A stretch of DNA of 64,000 bases from Flintibacter sp. KGMB00164. GTDB lineage: Bacteria; Bacillota; Clostridia; Oscillospirales; Oscillospiraceae. Made by a program: the position numbers and the translations under genes. Positions 17,442 through 24,524 of the stretch are shown in pieces. The notes beneath the pieces were generated by a model. It was not told the DNA's origin and did no database searches. It worked only from the letters and a program-made list of their open reading frames with translations. The stretch is taken from positions 992,001 to 1,056,000 of the forward strand of contig NZ_CP044227.1 of the NCBI RefSeq assembly GCF_008727735.1. Direction: 5' to 3'. The first letter of the stretch is position 1, and every line of letters starts with the position of its first letter.

Positions 17442-17522
17442 CGCATTTTTCCCCGAAACCGGAAAGAATAACAATGCGCGCCAAACAAGCCGTTTTGGTG
17501 CGGGAAAGGACGTGAAGAAGCG

Positions 17523-17699
17523 ATGAACGGATGCGGATATGGAAAGTTTTTTCTGGGCATGACCATGGGCATGGCGGCTGGCGCCGCTATGGGCATGACC
17601 ATGGCCCCCTCTCGCCGTGAGATGCGGCGGGTGGCTCACAAGGCGGCTAAGAATGTCACCGAAGCGGTGGAGACTCTTACCGACGCCATGGGGATGTGA
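17523..17699 (+). CDS. Small Gly/Ala/Met-rich protein, YtxH-like
   Basis: 58 codons, too short for common gene cut-offs. The first half, MNGCGYGKFFLG then repeated GM-x-MG/GAAMG segments, forms one hydrophobic glycine-zipper-like helix. It is followed by PSRREMRRVAHKAAKN, a basic then amphipathic helix. This is the layout of YtxH/small anchored proteins in Firmicutes. The ribosome site is weak (GAAG). It lies between the divergent pyr promoter and the DUF3793 operon. Coding is supported by the clean composition and conserved-looking layout only. Confidence 0.5.
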   Translation: MNGCGYGKFFLGMTMGMAAGAAMGMTMAPSRREMRRVAHKAAKNVTEAVETLTDAMGM

Positions 17700-17705
17700 G
17701 CAAAG

Positions 17706-17735
17706 GCCCGGCGGAGCAGATCGCTCCGCCGGGCA
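17706..17735 (+). other. GC-rich stem-loop after the small YtxH-like gene
   Basis: GCCCGGCGGAGC pairs with GCTCCGCCGGGC around AGATC. A-rich rather than T-rich sequence follows on the plus strand, so termination is uncertain. Confidence 0.5.
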
Positions 17736-17745
17736 AAAATGATGC

Positions 17746-17774
17746 TTGACAAGTTGGTTAGCATATGCTAATTT
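17746..17774 (+). promoter_or_regulatory. Promoter of the DUF3793-flavodoxin operon
   Basis: TTGACA (17746-17751), 17-base spacer, TAATTT (17769-17774). A palindrome covers the spacer and -10. Confidence 0.6.
17758..17771. promoter_or_regulatory. Palindromic operator TTAGC-N4-GCTAA, copy 1
   Basis: TTAGCATATGCTAA is a perfect palindrome overlapping the -10. The same pattern recurs at 17784-17797 and upstream of feoB (60283-60296), suggesting a metal-responsive repressor. Confidence 0.6.
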
Positions 17775-17782
17775 ATGAGTTG

Positions 17783-17798
17783 GTTAGCGGAAGCTAAC
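17783..17798. promoter_or_regulatory. Palindromic operator TTAGC-N4-GCTAA, copy 2
   Basis: GTTAGCGGAAGCTAAC, centred 26 bases after copy 1 and over the predicted transcription start. Confidence 0.6.
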
Positions 17799-17815
17799 TA
17801 TAAGGAGGGATCACA

Positions 17816-18376
17816 CTGACTAACTTGGATCATCTGCTTGCAGCCCACTGTGCCCCGGCTTTGGCGGGGATCAAGCCAGCCAGTCTGGTTTCCTGCCAGC
17901 GCAGTCAGTTTCCTCAGCTGTCCCGGCAGCTGGAGGAGTACCGCAGGGCCTTTGCTCCCAAAGACGTACACTTCCGGATTTTATGTGCCTGTTCCAAGCG
18001 CTATCTGCTGCTGGTCTACCGCCGTCGCCTGCTGGAGCAGTGTCTTGCGCAGGAGAAGGTGGTTACGCTGCTGGAGCAGTTTGGCTATCGCCGGGAGGAA
18101 TCATTGGAGACCAAGCTGGACCGTCTGGCCCGCCGGGCAGCGGGTCAGGGGGGATTCCCCCATGAAATCGGGCTGTTTCTGGGCTACCCTGTGGAGGACG
18201 TAGAAGGATTCATCCGCTATGGCGGTGCGGGCTGTAAGTTGTGCGGCTGCTGGAAGGTATATGGCGATGTGCCCAGCGCCTCCCGACAGTTTGCCCGGAT
18301 TGCCCGGGTGTGCCGCACCTGTGTGCGGCGGGTAGAGCAGGGAGAGACCCTGTTTGAAGTGTTTGCTGTGGCATAG
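17816..18376 (+). CDS. DUF3793 family protein
   Basis: About 186 residues. The family pattern is clear: HCAPALAGIKPASLVS near the start, ILCACSKRYLLLVYR in the middle, then FPHEIGLFLGYPVEDVEGFI and CKLCGCWKVYGD with clustered cysteines. The family is widespread in anaerobic Firmicutes, often beside flavodoxin or iron genes; its biochemistry is unknown. Start: no ATG, GTG or TTG lies at a proper distance from the AGGAGG at 17803-17808. CTG 17816 is 7 bases away, while TTG 17825 is 16 away, so a CTG start is preferred. The putative iron operators predict expression under iron shortage. Confidence 0.82.
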   Translation: MTNLDHLLAAHCAPALAGIKPASLVSCQRSQFPQLSRQLEEYRRAFAPKDVHFRILCACSKRYLLLVYRRRLLEQCLAQEKVVTLLEQFGYRREESLETKLDRLARRAAGQGGFPHEIGLFLGYPVEDVEGFIRYGGAGCKLCGCWKVYGDVPSASRQFARIARVCRTCVRRVEQGETLFEVFAVA

Positions 18377-18409
18377 CCAAGTATATATGAATATTTTAGG
18401 AGGTTCACC

Positions 18410-18841
18410 ATGAGTAAGATTGCTGTGATCTATTGGAGCCAGACCGGAAACACCGAGATGATGGCCAACGCCATCGCGGAGGGTATCCGGGAAGCGGGCG
18501 CGGAGTGCGACGTGCTCAGCGTGCCCGCGGTGAGCGCCGACCAGGCTGCGGAATATGAGAAGCTGGCCCTGGGCTGCCCCGCCATGGGAGCCGAGGTGCT
18601 GGAGGAGATGGACTTTGAGCCCTTCTTCACCGAGCTGGAGCGCCGTCTCAGCGGCCGCCCGGTGGCCCTGTTTGGCTCCTACGGCTGGGGGGATGGCCAG
18701 TGGATGCGGGACTGGGTGCAGCGCACCCAGGACGCCAACGCCAACCTCTACCAGGACCAGGGTCTGATGATCAACGAGACTCCTGACGAGGATGGCCTGG
18801 AGCAGTGCCGGGAGTTTGGCCGGGGCTTTGCCAAGTATTAA
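18410..18841 (+). CDS. Short-chain flavodoxin
   Basis: 143 residues, the size of a short flavodoxin. The FMN phosphate loop is YWSQTGNTEMMA (residues about 8-19). The aromatic FMN-stacking loops are at SYGWGDGQW and the GCPAMG region. It replaces ferredoxin in low-iron cells as a one-electron carrier. It follows the DUF3793 gene by 33 bases with TTTAGGAGG upstream, so they form one operon under the same palindromic operators. It ends at a strong terminator. Confidence 0.92.
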   Translation: MSKIAVIYWSQTGNTEMMANAIAEGIREAGAECDVLSVPAVSADQAAEYEKLALGCPAMGAEVLEEMDFEPFFTELERRLSGRPVALFGSYGWGDGQWMRDWVQRTQDANANLYQDQGLMINETPDEDGLEQCREFGRGFAKY

Positions 18842-18853
18842 GGGAATACATAG

Positions 18854-18888
18854 AAAAACGGACGGTTTCCAGGAAACCGTCCGTTTTT
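18854..18888. terminator. Bidirectional terminator between flavodoxin and nahK-like genes
   Basis: A 15-bp stem (18854-18868 with 18874-18888), 5-base loop, five A on the left and five T on the right. The flanking genes are convergent. Confidence 0.9.
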
Positions 18889-18918
18889 CTTATGGAAAGG
18901 AATGAAAGTAAGCAAGCA

Positions 18919-20034
18919 TCAGTTGGGGCGGTACTTGTCCACCACAGCCTTCATAGCCTCCCACTGGTCCTCCATGTCGGCCACCAGCTTAAACTGGGTG
19001 CGGCAGCGGTCCAGGTTCTGGCCCTCGCGGTGGGTGCGGAAATAGTGGTCGCCCTCCAGATAGTCGGTGAGGAAGCGGATGCCGCACTCCAGGGTCATCA
19101 GCTTGGCACCCCAGGGCAGGTAATCCAGCTCGGCCTGGGTAAGAGCGCCGTTGGCTCCCTCCAGGAAACCCTGGGTGTACACCTCAAACAGGGACAGGTC
19201 GAAGTTTACCTTGGACAGGTCCTTCTCATCCTCGGCACAGTGGTTGGCGCCAAAGCGGATGGAATCGCCGAAGTCGTTGATGGACAGGCCGGGCATTACG
19301 GTGTCCAGGTCGATGACGCACACGCCCTCGCCGCTCTTGCGGTCCATGAGCACGTTGTTGAGCTTGGTGTCGTTGTGGGTCACGCGCAGGGGCAGCTTGC
19401 CGTCCCGCAGAGCCTGGAGAGCCACGGAGCAATCAGCCTCCCGGGCGGTGACAAAGTCCAGCTCCGCCTGCACGTCCTTCACCCGGCCCATGGCGTCGGC
19501 GGCCACGGCAGCCTTCAGCTTGGCCAGGCGGTCCTCGGTGTCGTGGAAGCGGGGAATGGTTTCATACAGGGTGTCGGCGGGGTAGTCCTTGAGCATCTGC
19601 TGGAAGCGGCCAAAGGCCCGGGCGGAGGCAGCAAACAGCTCCGGGGTCTCGGCGGACTGGAGGCACTTGGTGTCCTCAATGAAGGGGTAGACACGCCAGG
19701 CGCCGCCCTCGGGATCGGTATAGAAGTTTTTGCCGTCCTTGGTGGCGTAGACACACATGGTCTCCCGGGTGGGGTCGCCGCCGACTTCGGCGATGACCTT
19801 GCCCAGATAGGAGGTGACGCCCACGATGTTGGCCATCACCTGCTCGGGGTGATGGAAGGCGGCAGAGCTGATGCGCTGGAGAATAAACCGGCGGCAGGGG
19901 TCCTCGCCGGGCTGGGTGTGGACACAGAAGGTATCGTTGATGTGGCCGGAGCCATAGCGCACCGCGCCAACGACCTGACCGCCGAAATCAAAGGCGTTCA
20001 GAGCGTCCTGCAGAAACTGTTCAGCCTGAGACAT
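18919..20034 (-). CDS. nahK: N-acetylhexosamine 1-kinase (NahK/LnpB-like)
   Basis: Phosphorylates GlcNAc or GalNAc at C1, releasing them into amino-sugar metabolism after phosphorolysis of lacto-/galacto-N-biose. About 371 residues against about 359 for the bifidobacterial enzyme. Close matches in pattern: YGSGHINDTF, RFILQRIS, GGAWRVYPFIE, the Brenner motif LRVTHNDTKLNNVLMD, the metal-binding VIDLDTVMPG, and DFGDSIRFGAN, then LTLECGIRFLTDYLEGD. ATG 20034 has GGGAGG 9 bases upstream, 4 bases after the preceding stop. The nearby GH112 phosphorylase supports the assignment. Confidence 0.9.
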   Translation of the reverse strand: MSQAEQFLQDALNAFDFGGQVVGAVRYGSGHINDTFCVHTQPGEDPCRRFILQRISSAAFHHPEQVMANIVGVTSYLGKVIAEVGGDPTRETMCVYATKDGKNFYTDPEGGAWRVYPFIEDTKCLQSAETPELFAASARAFGRFQQMLKDYPADTLYETIPRFHDTEDRLAKLKAAVAADAMGRVKDVQAELDFVTAREADCSVALQALRDGKLPLRVTHNDTKLNNVLMDRKSGEGVCVIDLDTVMPGLSINDFGDSIRFGANHCAEDEKDLSKVNFDLSLFEVYTQGFLEGANGALTQAELDYLPWGAKLMTLECGIRFLTDYLEGDHYFRTHREGQNLDRCRTQFKLVADMEDQWEAMKAVVDKYRPN

Positions 20035-20038
20035 GTTC

Positions 20039-20965
20039 TTATACCTCCCACAGCTTGTCGGGGTAGAGACCATTGGCGGTCATCTCCGCAATGGCGTTGA
20101 CCACCACGGGCTTGTCCTCCCGATAGGTAACGCCGTACCACTTGTCGGTGCTGCGCAGCACCTTAACACGGGCCTTCTTCTCCTCCAGCAGCTGGGTGAC
20201 CACGCTGGGCAGGAAGTACTCGCCCTTCAGGGGGTTCTCCGCCAGAGCCTTGTCCAGGAAGGCGGGGAAGCGGGCCTCGGCCTCCTTCAGGAAGCTCTCG
20301 GTGAAGCCCCACAGGTTCATGGACACGATGGTGTTTCCGCTGAGGTGGGTCCAGGTGGCACCGTCGTCCTCGGTGAAGCGGGCATCGGCGCCGTCCTTCT
20401 CGATGCGGGTGCGCTCGGTCACCCGGGTGAGGTAGTTCTCGCTGTCCTCCTCGCAGATGCCGCGGGCCACATGACCGTTCTCGGTAACAGTGTTGCCCAG
20501 CAGGTAGCCCACCATGGCAAACTCATAGCAGCCGGGCTGGTCGGGGTGGGACTCCAGGTAGTCGTAGATCTTCTTGAAACCCTCGGGGCCGTAGTAGTCG
20601 TCGGCGTTGACCACGGCGAAGGGACCATCCACCACCTTGCGGGCGGCCAGAATGGCGTGGGCAGTGCCCCAAGGCTTCACGCGCTCCTCGGGAACGGAGT
20701 AGCCCTCGGGCAGATCGTCCAGCTGCTGATAGGCGTACTTCACGTTGATGACCTTGCTCAGACGGTCACCGATGGCGGCCTTGAAGGTGTCCTCAATCTC
20801 ATGCTTGATGACAAAGACGACAGTCTCAAAGCCAGCGCGGCGGGCGTCGTAGATGGAGTAGTCGATGATAAGCTGATTGTGGTTTCCAACAGGGTCCACC
20901 TGCTTGAGGCCGCCGTAGCGGCTGCCCATTCCGGCGGCCATGACCACAAGAACCGGTTTTTTCAT
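20039..20965 (-). CDS. Sugar-1-phosphate nucleotidyltransferase
   Basis: About 308 residues. The N-terminal nucleotide motif is VVMAAGMGSRYGGLKQ, with VNADDYYG as the metal-binding Asp pair region and GTAHAILAAR in between. It lies in an operon with galE and nahK, where bifidobacteria carry galactose-1-phosphate uridylyltransferase; none is present here. I infer that it charges Gal-1-P or HexNAc-1-P with UTP. The base and sugar are not provable by eye. ATG 20965 has AAAGGA 9 bases before it; ATG 20974 is possible. Confidence 0.8.
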   Translation of the reverse strand: MKKPVLVVMAAGMGSRYGGLKQVDPVGNHNQLIIDYSIYDARRAGFETVVFVIKHEIEDTFKAAIGDRLSKVINVKYAYQQLDDLPEGYSVPEERVKPWGTAHAILAARKVVDGPFAVVNADDYYGPEGFKKIYDYLESHPDQPGCYEFAMVGYLLGNTVTENGHVARGICEEDSENYLTRVTERTRIEKDGADARFTEDDGATWTHLSGNTIVSMNLWGFTESFLKEAEARFPAFLDKALAENPLKGEYFLPSVVTQLLEEKKARVKVLRSTDKWYGVTYREDKPVVVNAIAEMTANGLYPDKLWEV

Positions 20966-21005
20966 AAAATCCATTCCTTTCTTTCTCGCCCTTCGGGCGC
21001 TGTAA

Positions 21006-21033
21006 GGCCGGAGGTGGGAGACCGCCTCCGGCC
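21006..21033 (-). other. Stem-loop between galE and nucleotidyltransferase genes
   Basis: A 9-bp GC stem (21006-21014 with 21025-21033) in a 94-base intercistronic gap. No T-run; probably an mRNA processing element. Confidence 0.4.
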
Positions 21034-21059
21034 AGTGGATATTACACAGGAGAAGCGGC

Positions 21060-22079
21060 TCAGCCCTTGTAGCCGTTGGGGTTCATGGACTGCCACTTCC
21101 AGGAGGAGGCGCACATCTCCTCGATGCCGTACTGGGCCTGCCAGCCCATCTCATTGAGAGCCTTGGCGGGATCGGCGTAGCACTCGGCGATGTCACCGGG
21201 ACGGCGGGGATCGATGACGTAGGGCAGAGTCTTGCCGCAGGCCTTCTCATAGGCGTGGAGGATGTCCAGCACGCTGTAGCCCTTGCCGGTGCCCAGGTTG
21301 CACACGAACAGGCCGCACTTGGTGTCCAGCTTCTTCAGAGCGGCCACATGGCCCTTGGCCAGGTCTACCACGTGGATGTAGTCACGCACGCCGGTGCCGT
21401 CGGGGGTGGGATAGTCGTTGCCGTAGACGTGGAGCTTCTCCAGTTTGCCCACGGCCACCTGGGCGATGTAGGGCACCAGGTTGTTGGGGATGCCGTTGGG
21501 GTCCTCGCCGATGAGGCCGGACTCGTGGGCGCCGATGGGGTTGAAGTAGCGCAGCAGAGCCACGTTCATGGTGGGATCGGCGGCGCAGATGTCGGTGAGG
21601 ATACGCTCCAGGAAGAGCTTGGTGGTGCCGTAGGGGTTGGTGGTGCCGCCGGTGGGGAAGTCCTCACGGATGGGCACGCTGGCGGGGTCGCCGTAAACGG
21701 TGGCGGAGGAGGAGAAGACGAAGTTCTTCACTCCGTGACGGCGCATGGCGTTGAGGAGCACCAGGCTGTTGACCAGGTTGTTGGTGTAGTACTCCAGGGG
21801 CTTGGCTACGCTCTCGCCCACTGCCTTCAGACCGGCAAAGTGGATGACCGCGTCAATGTCGGGGTACTGGGCAAAGAGAGCCTCCACCTGAGCCTCGTCG
21901 CACAGCTCGGTTTTTACAAAGGGAACTTTTTTACCGGTGATCTTCTCCACCCGACGCAGGGATTCCTCGGAAGAGTTGACCAGATTGTCTGCTACCACGA
22001 TCTCATAGCCCGCCTGGATAAGCTCCACGCAGGTGTGGCTGCCGATGTAACCGGCGCCGCCGCTGACCAGAATAGACAT
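21060..22079 (-). CDS. galE: UDP-glucose 4-epimerase
   Basis: Interconverts UDP-Gal and UDP-Glc (and often the HexNAc forms). About 339 residues, an extended SDR. NAD site SGGAGYIGSHTCVEL; VIHFAGLKAVGESV; catalytic Ser/Tyr in SSSATVYGDP and NPYGTTK; LRYFNPIGAHESG. ATG 22079 follows AAGGAG and the family N-terminus starts here; an upstream in-frame start adds 13 unconserved residues. It heads the minus-strand arm of the galacto-N-biose region and completes galactose recycling. Confidence 0.95.
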   Translation of the reverse strand: MSILVSGGAGYIGSHTCVELIQAGYEIVVADNLVNSSEESLRRVEKITGKKVPFVKTELCDEAQVEALFAQYPDIDAVIHFAGLKAVGESVAKPLEYYTNNLVNSLVLLNAMRRHGVKNFVFSSSATVYGDPASVPIREDFPTGGTTNPYGTTKLFLERILTDICAADPTMNVALLRYFNPIGAHESGLIGEDPNGIPNNLVPYIAQVAVGKLEKLHVYGNDYPTPDGTGVRDYIHVVDLAKGHVAALKKLDTKCGLFVCNLGTGKGYSVLDILHAYEKACGKTLPYVIDPRRPGDIAECYADPAKALNEMGWQAQYGIEEMCASSWKWQSMNPNGYKG

Positions 22080-22188
22080 GGGAAGCACTCCTTTCAAAAT
22101 AAGCGCGCTGCCGCGCAAATGGGCCGTTTTGACCCCAAATTCATACCTTCATTGTAGTAGCTGGCGCAGGGAAAGAAAATAGATGATT

Positions 22189-23094
22189 CTACACATTGTT
22201 TGCACTATCGTCCGCAGAAACGCCGGGCAGTTCGGAGAGCATTTTCACACTCCGGGCATACTCGCTGGGGGACATGCCGGTGACCTTGCGGAAGCGGCGG
22301 GAGAAGTAGTGGACCGACTGGAATCCAAGCCGGGCGGCGATCTGGGTAAAGTTGAGCCGGCCATCCCGAATCATCCGCCGGGCGGCCTGGATCTTCAGGT
22401 TCCCGAAGTACTCCATCACCCCGCCGCCGGTGTAGGTATGGAACAGCTTTTGCAGCTGGCTGCGGCCGATGAGATTATCCCGGCAGATCTCTTCCAGGGT
22501 GAGTGGCCGGTCCAGGTTCTGCTCCATGTAGGAGGCCACCCGCTTGAGGCTCTCATCGCCTCCAGGTGCGGTGAGCGGGGGTGCGGGCTGTTCCCGGCGG
22601 CGGATGAGACGGATGAGCAGCTCTTCCAGAGCGGCGCATACCAACTGCTCCCCGCCGAAGGGAGAAATCTCCCGGCGCTGGAGGCTCTGGGTGGAGGGAT
22701 CGTCCAGAGGAGTGGAAAATGCTGCGGTGCTCTCCTCCACGATACGGGCCAGCAGAGCACGTTCCGCTTCTCCCGCTGTGGTGATGAGTCCCTGGAAAAA
22801 GTTCATATCCGGACTGTTGCACCCGAAGCTGACCACCACCAGGTCAGGGGCTACCCCGGTGGCCGACAGAGCATGAAATTCGCCCGGAGCATGAAAAATC
22901 ATCTGTCCCCGGGACAGTTCCCAGACCTGATCGCCGGCAGTCACCCGAAGCGTGCCCCGGTCTACGTACAGCAGTTCCCAAAAGTCATGGGATTCTCCGG
23001 AAAAAGCATAGCTTCCGGCATATTCAAAGTAGTGTACCGTGTAGATTTCATGCACGTGGATGGGGCGCTGGGGGAGCAGGGGAAGATAGGCCAT
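22189..23094 (-). CDS. AraC family transcriptional regulator 1
   Basis: 301 residues. A cupin-like sensing domain occupies residues about 10-110 (HDFWELLYVDRGTL, FHAPGEFHAL). A C-terminal double helix-turn-helix (about 190-290) includes FTQIAARLGFQSVHYFSRRFRK and TGMSPSEYARS. It lies 21 bases after a second AraC gene, in one transcript, between the two arms of the sugar cluster. It probably controls one or both arms in response to a sugar; the ligand is unknown. Confidence 0.88.
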   Translation of the reverse strand: MAYLPLLPQRPIHVHEIYTVHYFEYAGSYAFSGESHDFWELLYVDRGTLRVTAGDQVWELSRGQMIFHAPGEFHALSATGVAPDLVVVSFGCNSPDMNFFQGLITTAGEAERALLARIVEESTAAFSTPLDDPSTQSLQRREISPFGGEQLVCAALEELLIRLIRRREQPAPPLTAPGGDESLKRVASYMEQNLDRPLTLEEICRDNLIGRSQLQKLFHTYTGGGVMEYFGNLKIQAARRMIRDGRLNFTQIAARLGFQSVHYFSRRFRKVTGMSPSEYARSVKMLSELPGVSADDSANNV

Positions 23095-23115
23095 GGCAAA
23101 AACTCCTTTTTAACG

Positions 23116-23967
23116 CTACGTGTGTTTCTCCTGTGAGTGCCGGTAGCGTTTGCGGTACTCCATGGGGCTGATGCCCTCCAGACGGCGGAAGCTCTGGGAA
23201 AAATAGCTGGGGGAGGAAAAGCCCAGGATCTGAGCGATCTGGGATAGGGTATAGTCGGTATTAGTTAGAAGGAATCGACTTTCCTGGGTGCGGCGGGCAA
23301 TCAGATAACTGATCGGGGAGATGTTGTATTCTTTGCGGAAAGCGTGGACCAGATAGTATTTATTAATGTGGGCGATGGCGGACAACTGGTCCAGCGTCAG
23401 GTTCTCTTTAAAATGGTTGTCAATGTAGCGCCGCACCAGATCGCACTCTCGGCTGATCTTGTGCCCGGGCTCTGAAGAGGCGATGGCCAAGTCGTCCTGA
23501 CGCTGGAGCCGCAGCAAAATAATGTCCAGCAAATGCTGGCAGACCTGATGATAGCCGGTCTGGCCGCCCCGGGCCTCCTGGAGCATCAGCTTCAGGCAGG
23601 TGGTCAGCTCTTCCCAGCCGGAGGTGATGTGGGACAGGGCATAGCCCCCCGTGTCGGCCAGTACTTCCAGGCCCTCTACGCCCAGTACCGTATATTCCAT
23701 GGGGCTGCCCGCCTGGCTCAGCTCGGTGTGAGGGACGCCGGCGTTGACCAGCACCAGGTCGCTGACAGCCACCGAGAAGCTCTCATGCTGGAGCTGAAAA
23801 CGGCCTCGCCCGGCGGTGACAAAGAACAGTTCTGTACAGGAGTGGGTGTGGATGGTGCAGTTCCACTCCTGGCTGTACTGGGCGCAGGTGATATACAGCA
23901 GCTTGGCTTGATTCTGCACCGTAGGAGATTGGGATTCCTGGGAGAAAATATGATGACTGGTGCTCAT
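23116..23967 (-). CDS. AraC family transcriptional regulator 2
   Basis: About 283 residues. The N-terminal cupin domain has TIHTHSCTELFFVTAGRG; the C-terminal HTH pair includes LSQIAQILGFSSPSYFSQSFRR and GISPMEYRKRY. It is divergent from the sugar-binding lipoprotein gene, which is the classic position for its activator. ATG 23967 is chosen because GGAGG lies 10 bases upstream; a TTG further upstream would sit over that ribosome site. The promoter is at 24126-24154. Confidence 0.88.
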   Translation of the reverse strand: MSTSHHIFSQESQSPTVQNQAKLLYITCAQYSQEWNCTIHTHSCTELFFVTAGRGRFQLQHESFSVAVSDLVLVNAGVPHTELSQAGSPMEYTVLGVEGLEVLADTGGYALSHITSGWEELTTCLKLMLQEARGGQTGYHQVCQHLLDIILLRLQRQDDLAIASSEPGHKISRECDLVRRYIDNHFKENLTLDQLSAIAHINKYYLVHAFRKEYNISPISYLIARRTQESRFLLTNTDYTLSQIAQILGFSSPSYFSQSFRRLEGISPMEYRKRYRHSQEKHT

Positions 23968-24125
23968 AAAGCGCGCACCTCCTTCCAAAAACAGGAACAG
24001 TAAAGAAAAAATCGGGCGGGAGACAGTTGTAGGAAAATTGCGCTGCCAGCAGGGAAAGTTTTATAGAAATAGTGGTTTGTAAAAAAAGGAATCGCACAGA
24101 TTTTGCTTTTGATTGGTTTGTTACT

Positions 24126-24154
24126 ATTATAAAGCCTGGAGGAGAATTGTGCAA
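24126..24154 (-). promoter_or_regulatory. Promoter of the two-araC operon
   Basis: TTGCAC (24149-24154), 17-base spacer, TATAAT (24126-24131) on the minus strand. Confidence 0.7.
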
Positions 24155-24327
24155 CTTCTAAAAAAGGAGACTTGAATTTGAAAAAAACTTGCGCGAAACG
24201 AAAAGATGAAAATACGACAAAACTTTCAAATTATTCATTCTTCCTAAAAGGAAAGGGAATGGGACGGAGACTTTCCGGCAAAACTGCGAAAAAAGCAATA
24301 TATATAAAAAGTACAGCAAGAAAGGAA

Positions 24328-24355
24328 TTGCTTAAGGAAATTGGAAGCGTATACT
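24328..24355 (+). promoter_or_regulatory. Candidate promoter of the sugar ABC-phosphorylase operon
   Basis: TTGCTT (24328-24333), 16-base spacer, TATACT (24350-24355). The imperfect -35 is usual for an AraC-activated promoter. Confidence 0.5.
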
Positions 24356-24524
24356 TGAATTTAGAAAGCCGCGAGCGAAAACTTCGGTTGGCTGCTTGCG
24401 GACAACGGCGTAAATGCAGGGCATTGGGCAGGTCCTGATGGACTTAAGGGAAGAAATCAGACGCAGATGACTTCCTGCCTGGCACCTGCAAAAACGTAAC
24501 ATTTTAGAGGAGGAATGATGAAAC

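Larger units (their letters stand above)
23968..24524. other. 557-base intergenic region between divergent AraC and transport operons
   Basis: It holds the araC promoter (24126-24154, minus) and a candidate transporter promoter (24328-24355, plus), and is AT-rich on the left. A lysine/arginine-rich frame (24172-24438) starts with TTG near AAAAGGAG but lacks a recognisable protein. The 169 bases after the plus promoter form an untranslated leader. Confidence 0.6.

Noticed and set aside
18805-21157. Plus-strand frames over nahK, nucleotidyltransferase and galE
   Set aside because: They begin inside a terminator or neighbouring gene, show repetitive Val/Gly/Leu composition and oppose conserved enzymes.
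24172-24438. 88-codon basic frame in the AraC-transporter gap
   Set aside because: AAAAGGAG lies before its TTG, so a leader peptide is possible. However, the Lys/Arg-rich sequence has no recognisable domain, it overlaps the likely promoter, and composition explains it.
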